From Peptococcaceae bacterium (GTDB lineage Bacteria; Bacillota; Dehalobacteriia; UBA4068; UBA4997): 61,717 nt of DNA. Of the stretch, positions 36,831 through 44,749 are shown one piece after another. The position numbers and the translations under genes were made by a program. The stretch's first letter is position 1; each line of letters begins with the position of its first letter. The stretch is from positions 1-61,717 of the forward strand of contig JAAWKH010000010.1 of NCBI GenBank assembly GCA_022797295.1, given 5' to 3'. The notes below the pieces were generated by a model. That model had not been told where the DNA came from. It searched no databases and saw only the letters and a program-made list of their open reading frames with translations.

Positions 36831-36953
36831 AGGCTGTTGAGAAATGCTCAGATTTGAGTGCATCGCAAGCGAAAGGAGGGAGGCGTACTTCAAGTATGTT
36901 GACCGACTTGAAGCGAAGCGATAAGCTCAAAGATGGGCGTTTATCAGCAGTCT
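36831..36953 (+). repeat. Covarying hairpin repeat, copy A
   Basis: A 123-bp element between mcsB and clpC, homologous to 45382-45502 read on the minus strand. Its ends are near-inverted (AGGCTGTTGA...TCAGCAGTCT) and the whole element is an imperfect palindrome: CTGTTGA (36834-36840)/TCAGCAG (36944-36950), TTTGAG (36853-36858)/CTCAAA (36926-36931), ATCGC (36862-36866)/GCGAT (36918-36922), with an apical GTACT/AGTAT hairpin after GGAGGGAGGC. It ends 20 bp before the clpC start, just ahead of its GGGGGT ribosome site. It could act as an mRNA-processing or stability hairpin, or be a MITE-like mobile repeat. Confidence 0.8.
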
Positions 36954-36973
36954 GAACTATAGGGGGTAATATT

Positions 36974-39583
36974 ATGAGTAGTTTGCATACAGAAAGAGCC
37001 AGAGAAGCAATCCTGCTGGCTTGCCGAATTGCCAGCCATTGCGGTGTGCAGGAGGTTTCCACCATGCACCTGCTCTGGGGCATATTGAAACAGGAAAACA
37101 GCGTGGGCGCGCAGGTTATGCGGCAGCTGGGCGTTAGCCTTTCAGGGTTGGAGGCGGCCCTGCAAAGAGACGGCCAGCCGGTTGATAATCAGGATTTTGC
37201 GCCGGAAACTAAGCAGGCTTTGGAGCTTTCCCGCGCCACGGCTCAACGCTTGGGTGTGAAATATATTGGCACGGAGCATTTGCTGTTGGGCATTTTGCAA
37301 GGGGCCAACAGCGCCGTCAACTGGCTGCGGGAGAATGATTTGGAGATTAACCGGGTGATTGAGGCGGTTATGCGGGCCTTGGGCTATCAACCGGTGGGGC
37401 CGGTTTCCGCTCAGCAAAGCCCCGGCGGCGAGGGTTCAATGCCGGGCGGCGGCGGGCCTGGCCGCAACAAAATCGGCGGCGCGCTGGGCAAATATGGCCG
37501 CGACCTTACGGCTCTGGCCCGGCAGGAGGCTTTGGATCCGGTTTTGGGCCGGGATTCAGAAATTCAGCGGGTGGTGCAAATCCTTTCCCGCCGTACCAAA
37601 AATAACCCGGTGCTGATTGGCGAGCCTGGCGTGGGCAAAACCGCTATTGCGGAGGGGCTGGCGCAGCGAATTGTGACCGGCGCGGTGCCGCAATCGCTGG
37701 CGGATAAAAGCGTTGTTTCCTTGGATATATCCAGCCTGCTGGCGGGCGCAAAATATCGGGGCGAGTTTGAGGAGCGTTTGCAACAGGTGATGGAGGAAAT
37801 CCGCAAATCCGGCAAAATCATCCTCTTTATTGACGAGCTGCACACGCTGATTGGCGCAGGCGGCGCGGAGGGCGCGATTGACGCTGCTAATATCCTGAAG
37901 CCGGCCCTGGCCCGGGGCGAGCTGCAATGCGTGGGCGCAACCACCATTGACGAATATCGCAAATATATTGAAAAGGACGCGGCGCTGGAGCGGCGTTTTC
38001 AGCCGGTGACGGTGAACGAACCCAGCGAGGAGGAAGCCATTGCTATTTTGGAGGGCCTGCGCGACCGCTACGAGGCGCACCACGGCGTGAAGATTACGCC
38101 CAAGGCGATTAAGGCTGCCGTCACTCTCTCTATGCGTTATTTGCCGGACCGTTACCTGCCGGACAAAGCCATTGATTTGATGGACGAAGCCGCGGCGATG
38201 GTGAACCTGGCCGGCCAAACCGCGCCCAAGGAGCTGCGGGAGCTGGAGCAGGAGCTGGAGAATGTTTTGAAAGAAAAGGACGCCGCCGCCAGCGCCCAAA
38301 ACTTTGAGGAAGCCGCCAAATGGCGTGACCGTGAGCACACCCTGCGCGAGGAGTTTGAGCAGCGCAAGCAGGCCTGGCAAAAGGATAACAGCCAGGCGGC
38401 CGGCGAGGTGGACACAGAGCAGATTGCCCAGGTGCTTTCCAACTGGAGCGGTATTCCGGTGGCTCAGCTGCAAAAAACGGAGATGGAGCAGTTGTTGCAG
38501 CTGGAAAGCTTGCTGCACAAGCGGGTTATCGGCCAGGATGAGGCCGTGGTGGAGGTGGCCAAAGCGGTGCGCCGCGGCCGCGCCGGTTTGAAAGACCCCA
38601 AACGGCCGATTGGTTCTTTCATCTTTATGGGGCCGACGGGCGTGGGCAAAACCGAGCTTTCCAAAGCTTTGGCCAACGCTCTGTTTGGCAGCGACGACGC
38701 GATGATTCGTTTGGATATGAGCGAATATATGGAGAAGCACACCGTGGCCCGGTTGATTGGCGCGCCGCCCGGCTATGTGGGGCACGACGAGGGCGGCCAG
38801 CTGACGGAGGCGGTGCGCCGCCGCCCCTACAGCGTGGTGCTGCTGGATGAGATTGAAAAGGCCCACCCGGATGTTTTTAACGTGCTGCTGCAAGTGCTGG
38901 ACGACGGCCGCCTGACCGACAGCAAAGGCCGCACGGTGGATTTCCGCAACACCGTAATTATTATGACCTCCAATTTGGGCTCCAACGAGATAAAGAGCAA
39001 TTCTCTGGGCTTTACCACCGGCAACCAGAGCAAAGCCAAGGCGGAATCGGAATATGAACAGATGAAAGCCAGAGCGATGGAGGCGGTGAAGCGGGCTTTT
39101 CGGCCGGAGTTTGTCAACCGGATTGACAATGTGCTGGTGTTCCGCAGCTTGCAGGCGGCGGAGATTGAGCAAATTGCCGGTTTGCTGGCGGCCAATTTGC
39201 AGCAGCGGCTGGCCGCGCAGGAGCTGGATTTGCAGCTGGACGCTAGTGTGATTAAGCTGCTGGCGGAGGCTGGCTTTGATGTGGAATATGGCGCGCGGCC
39301 GCTGAAGCGGGCGGTGGTGCGTCTGCTGGAGGACCCCTTGAGCGAAAGCCTGTTGGCGCAGCAGTTTGTGGCCGGGGATGTTATTTGGGCCTGGGCGGTG
39401 GATGGTCAGGTGCATTTTGGCAAGGAGCTGCCGGCGGATTTGGCGCAGGCTGCGGCTGGCGCGGCTGATGGGGAAGCCGTTGCGGTTTTGGATAATAAGC
39501 AAGAGCCAAAAGATAAGGAAGAGCCAAAAGATAATCTGCAAGATGAAAAAAAGGAGAAAGGCGCGGATAAAGAGAATAAATAA
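36974..39583 (+). CDS. clpC: ClpC, Clp ATPase (Hsp100)
   Basis: An 869-residue class I Clp ATPase. N-terminal double repeat domain (1-145), AAA1 with Walker A GEPGVGKT (216-223), a middle region with UVR-like [12 protein letters not shown] near 440, and AAA2 with Walker A GPTGVGKT (553-560). The C-terminal 30 residues are a charged low-complexity tail rich in K, E and D with a repeated EPKD. ClpC unfolds substrates, including arginine-phosphorylated proteins, for ClpP. Last gene of the CtsR operon proper. Confidence 0.96.
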   Translation: MSSLHTERAREAILLACRIASHCGVQEVSTMHLLWGILKQENSVGAQVMRQLGVSLSGLEAALQRDGQPVDNQDFAPETKQALELSRATAQRLGVKYIGTEHLLLGILQGANSAVNWLRENDLEINRVIEAVMRALGYQPVGPVSAQQSPGGEGSMPGGGGPGRNKIGGALGKYGRDLTALARQEALDPVLGRDSEIQRVVQILSRRTKNNPVLIGEPGVGKTAIAEGLAQRIVTGAVPQSLADKSVVSLDISSLLAGAKYRGEFEERLQQVMEEIRKSGKIILFIDELHTLIGAGGAEGAIDAANILKPALARGELQCVGATTIDEYRKYIEKDAALERRFQPVTVNEPSEEEAIAILEGLRDRYEAHHGVKITPKAIKAAVTLSMRYLPDRYLPDKAIDLMDEAAAMVNLAGQTAPKELRELEQELENVLKEKDAAASAQNFEEAAKWRDREHTLREEFEQRKQAWQKDNSQAAGEVDTEQIAQVLSNWSGIPVAQLQKTEMEQLLQLESLLHKRVIGQDEAVVEVAKAVRRGRAGLKDPKRPIGSFIFMGPTGVGKTELSKALANALFGSDDAMIRLDMSEYMEKHTVARLIGAPPGYVGHDEGGQLTEAVRRRPYSVVLLDEIEKAHPDVFNVLLQVLDDGRLTDSKGRTVDFRNTVIIMTSNLGSNEIKSNSLGFTTGNQSKAKAESEYEQMKARAMEAVKRAFRPEFVNRIDNVLVFRSLQAAEIEQIAGLLAANLQQRLAAQELDLQLDASVIKLLAEAGFDVEYGARPLKRAVVRLLEDPLSESLLAQQFVAGDVIWAWAVDGQVHFGKELPADLAQAAAGAADGEAVAVLDNKQEPKDKEEPKDNLQDEKKEKGADKENK

Positions 39584-39620
39584 GACAGATTACAATTTGA
39601 AATGAGGTTAGGCAAAGCTT

Positions 39621-40997
39621 ATGAGCGTGAAGAGCAAACAGGTTTTTGTCTGCCAGGAGTGCGGCGCGGTCTATGCCAAATGGCAGGGCCGCTGCACTGC
39701 CTGTGGCGAATGGAATTCTGTGGTGGAGGAGGTTCAGACGGTGAGCGCCGGCAGTTCCGCCGGGCTGGGCAACCTGAGCAGCGGCAGTGCGCCGCAGCCG
39801 ATTGCCAAGGTTTCCTTGCAGGAGGTGGCGCGGCTGAACGTGGGCGTTGAGGAGCTGAATTTGGTTTTGGGCGGCGGCCTGGTGCCGGGCTCCTTAACCT
39901 TGCTGGGCGGCGAGCCGGGCATTGGCAAAAGCACCATTTTGTTGCAGCTGGCTTTGGCCGTCAGCCAGAGCCACGGCCGGGTGCTTTATGTTTCCGGCGA
40001 GGAATCCGCGCCGCAGGTGCGAATGCGGGCGGAGCGGCTGGGCGCGCTGGCGGATGAGCTTTGGCTGCTGACCGAGAACAATTTGCAGGTGATTTTGCAG
40101 CAGGCGGAAAGCCAAAACTGCCGTTTGCTGATTGTGGATTCCATTCAGACGGTGTTTTTGCCGGAGCTTTCATCCGCCCCGGGCAGCGTGGCCCAGGTGC
40201 GCCAGTGCGGTAATGAGCTGATGAAGCTGGCCAAGGAGCGCGGCGTTGCCGTGGTGCTGGTGGGGCATGTTACTAAGGACGGCAACCTGGCCGGCCCAAG
40301 GGTTTTGGAGCATATGGTGGATACCGTGCTTTATTTTGAGGGCGACCGAATGGCCAACCTGCGCTTGTTGCGGGCGATTAAAAATCGCTTTGGCTCCACA
40401 AATGAGCTGGGCGTTTTTGAGATGACGGAAACTGGCCTGCATGCTCTTTCCGACCCCTCCGCTGTGTTTTTGACCCATCGGGATCAGCCGGTTTCCGGCG
40501 CGGCGGTGGGCTGCGTGCAGCAGGGGGCGCGGCCGGTGCTGCTGGAAATTCAGGCCCTCACCAGCCCAACTTCCTTTGGCAACGCCCGCCGTTTGGCCTC
40601 TGGCTTTGATTACAACCGCATGCTGATTATTATTGCGGTGCTGGAAAAAAAGGTGGGCTTGAACCTGGGCAATCAGGATATATATGTGAACATAACCGGC
40701 GGCCTGCGCGTGGACGACCCCGCCGTGGATTTGGCAGTGGCGGCGGCCATTGCTTCGGCTTACTGGGAGCGGCCCTTGCCGGCGGATTTGGTGGCGATGG
40801 GCGAGATTGGCCTCACCGGGGAGCTGCGCCCCGTCAGCCAGCCGGAGCAGCGTTTCCGCGAGGCCGTGCGCCTGGGCTTTGATAATGTGGTGGCCGCGCC
40901 TTTGAAAAGCGGCAAGGCGGCGGCCAAAAAGCTGGATTTGAAACTTTACAACGCCGCCAATTTGCAGATTGCCCTTAGTTTTATGGGGCTGCTATAA
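39621..40997 (+). CDS. radA: DNA repair protein RadA (Sms)
   Basis: A 458-residue RecA-like branch-migration helicase. N-terminal zinc finger C11, C14, C25, C28; Walker A GEPGIGKST (97-105); the RadA-specific KNRFG motif in AIKNRFGSTNELGVF; C-terminal Lon-like domain with VNITGGLRVDDPAVDLAV. The clpC-radA linkage is conserved in Bacillota. Followed directly by a terminator. Confidence 0.96.
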   Translation: MSVKSKQVFVCQECGAVYAKWQGRCTACGEWNSVVEEVQTVSAGSSAGLGNLSSGSAPQPIAKVSLQEVARLNVGVEELNLVLGGGLVPGSLTLLGGEPGIGKSTILLQLALAVSQSHGRVLYVSGEESAPQVRMRAERLGALADELWLLTENNLQVILQQAESQNCRLLIVDSIQTVFLPELSSAPGSVAQVRQCGNELMKLAKERGVAVVLVGHVTKDGNLAGPRVLEHMVDTVLYFEGDRMANLRLLRAIKNRFGSTNELGVFEMTETGLHALSDPSAVFLTHRDQPVSGAAVGCVQQGARPVLLEIQALTSPTSFGNARRLASGFDYNRMLIIIAVLEKKVGLNLGNQDIYVNITGGLRVDDPAVDLAVAAAIASAYWERPLPADLVAMGEIGLTGELRPVSQPEQRFREAVRLGFDNVVAAPLKSGKAAAKKLDLKLYNAANLQIALSFMGLL

Positions 40998-41003
40998 CAA
41001 AAA

Positions 41004-41045
41004 AACAACCATACACTGTTTTAAGCAGTGTGGGTTGTTTTTTTT
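41004..41045 (+). terminator. Terminator of clpC-radA unit
   Basis: AACAACC...ACACTG (41004-41018) pairs with CAGTGT...GGTTGTT (41026-41039) around a 7-nt loop, with a small internal mismatch, followed by a run of eight T. Confidence 0.88.
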
Positions 41046-41051
41046 GGTACA

Positions 41052-41101
41052 ATTTGTGGCGGCGTTCCCAGGCTTAAAGCCAGAAGAACGCCGCCACAAA
41101 T
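41052..41101. repeat. Nested perfect inverted repeat
   Basis: A 16-bp perfect inverted repeat (41052-41067/41086-41101, core GTGGCGGCGTTC) whose loop contains a second hairpin GGCTT/AAGCC (41071-41075/41077-41081). It lies beyond the radA terminator and in no gene. Confidence 0.65.
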
Positions 41102-41155
41102 ATTTGTGTTAGGTTGAACGGTAAGAGTAAAATTCTCGGTCAGCCTTCGGCTTTT

Positions 41156-41183
41156 TGGGACGGTGTTTGAGCTCACCGTCCCA
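41156..41183. repeat. Inverted repeat in radA-brnA gap
   Basis: TGGGACGGTG (41156-41165)/CACCGTCCCA (41174-41183), 10-bp perfect arms with an 8-bp spacer that includes part of TGAGCTCA. A small AGCC-TTC-GGCT hairpin followed by TTTT lies just upstream (41142-41155), so terminator activity is possible. Confidence 0.5.
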
Positions 41184-41297
41184 GCCTTGGGCCGCCAAGA
41201 TAACAAAAATGCATGCGCAGGCATAATCACCCACACACGCATAGAAATTTCATTCCAAAGCGTCACCACACAACCACGAAAAACTTAAAAAAAACTC

Positions 41298-41326
41298 TTG
41301 TAAAAGAAAATAATATGGTGTATAAT
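41298..41326 (+). promoter_or_regulatory. Strong promoter with no downstream protein gene
   Basis: TTGTAA (41298-41303), 17 bp, TATAAT (41321-41326). The nearest plus-strand protein gene starts 900 bp away, behind the minus-strand BrnTA genes, so this promoter probably drives a non-coding RNA. Confidence 0.7.
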
Positions 41327-41332
41327 TGGTTA

Positions 41333-41438
41333 TGGCGGTGCTGCGATGTAACAAAAAGCAGTTGTGTATGGTTGGTGCTTTCAACCTGCATAGGGTGCCT
41401 GGGGTATTCCCCTACCTCAGCCCTACCGCTCTTTTATT
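41333..41438 (+). ncRNA. Candidate structured non-coding RNA
   Basis: Starting about 7 nt after a strong -10 box, the sequence folds into a closed structure: GGCGGTGCTG (41334-41343) pairs with CAGC...ACCGCT (41418-41430), enclosing a stem TATGGTTG/CAAC...CATA (41367-41374/41382-41392) and a GGGG-TATT-CCCC hairpin (41401-41412). The 3' side continues CTTTTATTAT. A closing stem, unpaired purine-rich bubble and a small hairpin on the 3' side recall 6S RNA, but it is short for that family and I cannot confirm it. SRP RNA, tmRNA and RNase P signatures are absent. The transcript may extend to the terminator at 41523-41560. Confidence 0.5.
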
Positions 41439-41522
41439 ATCTCGACGTATATATTATAAACTATCTTCCGGCATTTTGCAACAACTTTTTTACTAAAATT
41501 AAATATTTTTTGAAATAAATAG

Positions 41523-41560
41523 CAAAGCCGCTCCGTTTAGGAAAGCGGCTTTGTTTTTTT
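41523..41560. terminator. Terminator, possibly bidirectional
   Basis: CAAAGCCGCT (41523-41532)/AGCGGCTTTG (41544-41553), 11-nt loop, seven T after it on the plus strand and a T-rich TATTTATTT on the minus strand. It closes both the candidate ncRNA unit and the convergent BrnTA operon. Confidence 0.85.
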
Positions 41561-41741
41561 AAGCGTTTTTATTTCTTCGGTTGCGCTGCCTGGCGGCACA
41601 TTCAAAAGCCTTATACAAAGCTGGCGAAAGTTCCGGCGCATCTTCATCAAACTGAACGGGTCTTTTGGCAGCAGCCTTAACCTCAGCCAACTGAGCCTCG
41701 GTAGGTTCCTGCCCGTCCTCAATAGTAAATTTCCTGAGCAT
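41559..41741 (-). CDS. brnA: BrnA-like antitoxin
   Basis: A 60-residue acidic-then-basic protein, start at ATG 41741 behind AAAGGAG. It has the antitoxin-type N-terminal KFTIEDGQEPTEAQLAEV and PVQFDEDAPELSPA, typical of short antitoxins encoded after BrnT, and a basic QRNRRNKN end. It starts inside the brnT gene (23-nt overlap), as expected for a translationally coupled toxin-antitoxin pair. BrnA proteins neutralise BrnT and repress the operon; a full ribbon-helix-helix domain is not obvious here. Confidence 0.72.
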   Translation of the reverse strand: MLRKFTIEDGQEPTEAQLAEVKAAAKRPVQFDEDAPELSPALYKAFECAARQRNRRNKNA

Positions 41742-42003
41742 AATATAATCTCCTTTCGCTTCGGGTGGCTGACCTGGCCGATATAATCCGAATATAATCT
41801 TCACGTTCCGTAAACACCACAAACAACAAATCACCAACCATACCTATAGCAATATATCTGTCCTCATTAATACTATGTTCAAAATCATATATTTCCATAT
41901 AATATGAATCCCGAAAAACATAGGTGGCTGTTTCAAAGGAAATTCCGTGTTTTTTTTGATTGCTGATATTTTTGTTTTCGTCCCATTCAAATTTTAACTT
42001 CAT
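41719..42003 (-). CDS. brnT: BrnT-family ribonuclease toxin
   Basis: A 94-residue BrnT toxin, a RelE-like RNase that inhibits translation. The family pattern is clear: FEWDENKNISNQKKHGISF at the N terminus, a central RYIAIGMVGDLLFVVFTERED and the C-terminal IRIISARSATRSERRLY. Gene order toxin-antitoxin is the BrnTA norm. It has a GGGAG ribosome site and a good promoter in the gap to cbiP. AT-rich codon use. Confidence 0.88.
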   Translation of the reverse strand: MKLKFEWDENKNISNQKKHGISFETATYVFRDSYYMEIYDFEHSINEDRYIAIGMVGDLLFVVFTEREDYIRIISARSATRSERRLYYAQEIYY

Positions 42004-42029
42004 TTCAATCTCCCAACTTGCTTAAATAA

Positions 42030-42058
42030 AGTATAACACAATAGCCAAAAAAAATCAA
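42030..42058 (-). promoter_or_regulatory. Promoter of brnTA
   Basis: On the minus strand TTGATT (42053-42058), 17 bp, TATACT (42030-42035), 26 bp before the brnT ATG. Confidence 0.7.
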
Positions 42059-42157
42059 TCTGCCAAACATAAAAAAATGCCAGGACTAAAATGAGATGAC
42101 CGCAATATGAAGTTGCCAAATAAAATTCTTCTGTTTAGCAGATTTTTGAATTATAGC

Positions 42158-42186
42158 TTGTTTTTTGACGTGAAATAAGGTATAAT
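42158..42186 (+). promoter_or_regulatory. Promoter of the cbi/hem cluster
   Basis: TTGTTT (42158-42163), 17 bp, TATAAT (42181-42186), 38 bp before the cbiP start. There is no room for, and no sign of, a cobalamin riboswitch in the short leader. Confidence 0.6.
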
Positions 42187-42223
42187 TTCTTATATTGAAT
42201 ATTAGAGGAGAGTGCGTTTTTCA

Positions 42224-43714
42224 ATGCAGGGTATTATGATTCAGGGTTGCAGCAGCGACGCCGGCAAAAGCTACGTGGCGACGGCCCTTTGCCGGGTGCT
42301 GGCAGACAAGGGCTTTCACGTTTCACCATTTAAAAGCCAGAACATGGCCAACAATTCCTACGTCACCTGGGACGGCGGCGAAATCGGCCGGGCTCAGGGC
42401 GTGCAGGCGGAGGCGGCGGGCGTGCGGCCGGAAACTTATATGAACCCCATTTTGTTAAAGCCGCGCCAGGAAACCGGCTCGGAGATTGTGCTTTTCGGCC
42501 AGGTTTTGAAAACGATGCCCGGCAGCGAATATCACCGCAGCTTCACGATGACGGAGGGCTTGCAGGCGGTGCGCAAAGGCCTGCAAATGATTGCCGAAAA
42601 ATACGATATGATTGTGATTGAGGGCGCGGGCAGCCCGGCGGAGGTGAACCTGAACGCGCGGGAAATCGTCAACATGCGGGTGGCGCGGGAGGCGGACGTG
42701 CCGGTGCTGCTGGTGGTGGACATCAACCGCGGCGGCTCCTTTGCGGCCATTGTGGGCACGCTGGAGCTGCTGGGTGAGGACCGGCGGCGCGTTAAGGGGC
42801 TGATTTTTAATCAGTTCCGGGGCGACCTCTCCCTGTTTGAGGACGGCGTGCGCTGGATTGAGGATTACACCGGCATTAAGGTGGTGGGCGTGCTGCCTTA
42901 TCTGGAGGACGTACATATTGAGGGCGAGGATTCGCTGAGCATTAACTTCCAGCATATCTCGGCCGCCCGGCCCGGGCAGGCGGTGGAGCTGGGCATTGTG
43001 CGCCTGCCGTATATCTCCAACCACACGGATATGGAGATTTTCCAGTACGAGCAGGACGTCAACATTCGTTTTATCGACGATTTTACGGCGCTGGAGAATT
43101 TTGACGCAATCATCATCCCCGGCACCAAAAGCACGATTGGCGATTTGCTGCATTTGGAGCAAAGCGGTCTGGCCGAGCGTTTGCGCAATTATCAGGGCTT
43201 TGTGTTTGGCATTTGCGGCGGCTATCAGATGTTGGGCGAGCAGTTGATTGACGAGGACGGGGTGGATTTTCAGCCCGGCACGGTTAAGGCGGGCTTGGGG
43301 CTGTTGCCCCTCACCACCCGTTTTCAGGCGCAAAAATCGGTCAGCCAGGTGCAGGCGGTGGGCTGCCACCCGCTGACGGCGGCAATGCCGGTGGAGGGCT
43401 ATGAAATTCATCTGGGTTGCACGGAGCTCAACTCTGCGGCGGTGCAGCCGCTTTGGCAGTTGGCCGGGGGCGAGCCGGAGGGCGCGGCCACAGCTGATTT
43501 GCACCAGGCCGGCAGTTATCTGCACAATGTGTTCCACAACGATAACTTCCGCACGGTTTGGTTGAACCAAATCCGCCGGGCCAAAGGCTTGCCGGAGCGG
43601 CCTCTGGTGGATACGCAGGCGCAAAAGGAAGCGCAATATCAAAAACTGGCGGATTATGCCCGGCAATATTTGGATATGGATTATATTATGTCAATTATTA
43701 ATAAAGAAGTTTGA
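42224..43714 (+). CDS. cbiP: Cobyric acid synthase
   Basis: A 496-residue glutamine-dependent amidotransferase that amidates the b, d, e and g side chains of the corrin. The dethiobiotin-synthetase-like N domain has CSSDAGKSYV (9-18) and the C domain the class I glutaminase nucleophile C331 (FGICGGYQMLG), with HNVFHNDNFR near the end. ATG 42224 is preferred; an in-frame GTG at 42212 sits too close to GAGGAG. First gene of the cbi/hem cluster although its product acts late. Confidence 0.95.
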   Translation: MQGIMIQGCSSDAGKSYVATALCRVLADKGFHVSPFKSQNMANNSYVTWDGGEIGRAQGVQAEAAGVRPETYMNPILLKPRQETGSEIVLFGQVLKTMPGSEYHRSFTMTEGLQAVRKGLQMIAEKYDMIVIEGAGSPAEVNLNAREIVNMRVAREADVPVLLVVDINRGGSFAAIVGTLELLGEDRRRVKGLIFNQFRGDLSLFEDGVRWIEDYTGIKVVGVLPYLEDVHIEGEDSLSINFQHISAARPGQAVELGIVRLPYISNHTDMEIFQYEQDVNIRFIDDFTALENFDAIIIPGTKSTIGDLLHLEQSGLAERLRNYQGFVFGICGGYQMLGEQLIDEDGVDFQPGTVKAGLGLLPLTTRFQAQKSVSQVQAVGCHPLTAAMPVEGYEIHLGCTELNSAAVQPLWQLAGGEPEGAATADLHQAGSYLHNVFHNDNFRTVWLNQIRRAKGLPERPLVDTQAQKEAQYQKLADYARQYLDMDYIMSIINKEV

Positions 43715-43729
43715 AAAAGGTGATATAAC

Positions 43730-44692
43730 GTGTCAATTTATCTGGCTCTGCTGCTGGATTATCTGCTGGGCGACCCTAAATGGCTGCCGCACCCGGTGGT
43801 GGCGGTGGGCAAGCTGATTGCTTTTTATGAAAAGCTGCTTTATCCGCGGCAATATGGCCAATCAGCCTTTCGGCAGGGCTGCCTGCTGGTGCTGGCCACT
43901 CTGGCGACGGTGGCTGGCGTGTTGCTGGCTTTGCTGCTGTTTTTGGCTCAATGGCCCTGGCTGCGGGCGGCCGCGGTGGTCTATCTGCTTTACGCCGCGC
44001 TGGCTTGGCGTTCCTTGCAGGTGGAACCGGGTTATGTTATCAGCGCTTTGCGCTCCGGCAATTTGCCGCGGGCCCGCAAAATGCTCTCCTACGTGGTGGG
44101 GCGGGATACTGAGAACTTAAACCGCCAGCAAATCATCAAGGCCACGGTGGAAACGATTGCCGAAAACACGATTGACGGCGTGCTGGCTCCGCTGTTTTAT
44201 ATGGCGTTGGGCTATCTGGCCGGCGGCGGGCTGGGCGCGGTTTTGGCGGCCTGGCTTTACAAGGCCGTCAACACAATGGATTCAATGGTGGGCTACAAAA
44301 ATGACCGCTATCGTGAGTTTGGCACCTGCGCGGCCCGCCTGGACGATGTGGCTAATCTGCTGCCGGCCCGCTTGGGTGCGATGTTGATGTTGCTGGCCGG
44401 CGGTATGCTGGGCTTGGACGCTATGGCTGGCTGGCGGGTTTGGTGGCGCGATCGTTACGCCCACAAAAGCCCCAACAGCGCGCAATCGGAAAGCGTGGTG
44501 GCCGGCCTGCTGGGCTTGCGCCTGGGCGGCCCTAGCTACTACTTTGGCAAGCTGGTGGTGAAGCCCACCATTGGCGACGAGCGACGGGAGCCGCAGCTGG
44601 CGGATTACACCGCAACCTGCCGCATTTTGAATTGGAGCGTGATTTTGGCGGCGGTGGTTTTCTCTTTCTTTTATCTTTGGAGCTTAATTTGA
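43730..44692 (+). CDS. cbiB: Cobalamin biosynthesis protein CbiB (adenosylcobinamide-phosphate synthase)
   Basis: A 320-residue integral membrane protein that attaches the aminopropanol linker to adenosylcobyric acid. The signature DYLLGDPKWLPHPVVAVGKLI is near the N terminus (as DPKWLPHPV), with ETIAENTIDGVLAPLFY and NTMDSMVGYKNDRY in the middle and several hydrophobic helices. Starts at GTG behind AAAGGTG, 15 bp after cbiP. Confidence 0.95.
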   Translation: MSIYLALLLDYLLGDPKWLPHPVVAVGKLIAFYEKLLYPRQYGQSAFRQGCLLVLATLATVAGVLLALLLFLAQWPWLRAAAVVYLLYAALAWRSLQVEPGYVISALRSGNLPRARKMLSYVVGRDTENLNRQQIIKATVETIAENTIDGVLAPLFYMALGYLAGGGLGAVLAAWLYKAVNTMDSMVGYKNDRYREFGTCAARLDDVANLLPARLGAMLMLLAGGMLGLDAMAGWRVWWRDRYAHKSPNSAQSESVVAGLLGLRLGGPSYYFGKLVVKPTIGDERREPQLADYTATCRILNWSVILAAVVFSFFYLWSLI

Positions 44693-44749
44693 TTTTGACG
44701 CGAAACTTTAGGTTTTGCTTGGTTATATTTGGAAAGTGAGGTTTTCCCT

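Larger units (their letters stand above)
40998..41558. other. 561-bp intergenic region without protein genes
   Basis: From the radA stop to the end of brnA there is no convincing protein gene on either strand. It holds, in order, the radA terminator, a nested 16-bp inverted repeat, a 10-bp inverted repeat, a GC-poor unstructured stretch (about 41200-41297), a strong promoter, a candidate structured RNA, an AT-rich stretch (41440-41520) and a terminator. Confidence 0.7.

Noticed and set aside
37556..39541. 661-codon open frame on the minus strand opposite clpC
   Set aside because: It is the mirror of clpC codon bias: low-complexity H/Q/L-rich translation, no ribosome site and no recognisable domain. 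Similar long antisense frames oppose gatB, purB, xfp, lon, cbiP, cbiA and hemL and were all discarded for the same reasons.
41333..41438. SRP RNA, tmRNA or RNase P RNA identity for the candidate ncRNA
   Set aside because: The SRP GGAAG-type loop, the tRNA-like ends of tmRNA and the conserved RNase P core sequences are not present.
41213..41518. 101-codon plus-strand open frame in the radA-brnA gap
   Set aside because: No ribosome site, odd composition (many H, T, C) and it runs straight through the strong promoter at 41298-41326 and the candidate RNA; better explained as non-coding.
42004..42223. Cobalamin riboswitch upstream of cbiP
   Set aside because: The probable transcript leader is only about 30 nt, and no B12-box-like sequence was found in the gap, which instead holds the brnT and cbiP promoters.
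42212..42223. GTG at 42212 as the cbiP start
   Set aside because: It lies one base after GAGGAG, too close for ribosome binding; ATG 42224 matches the conserved N terminus.
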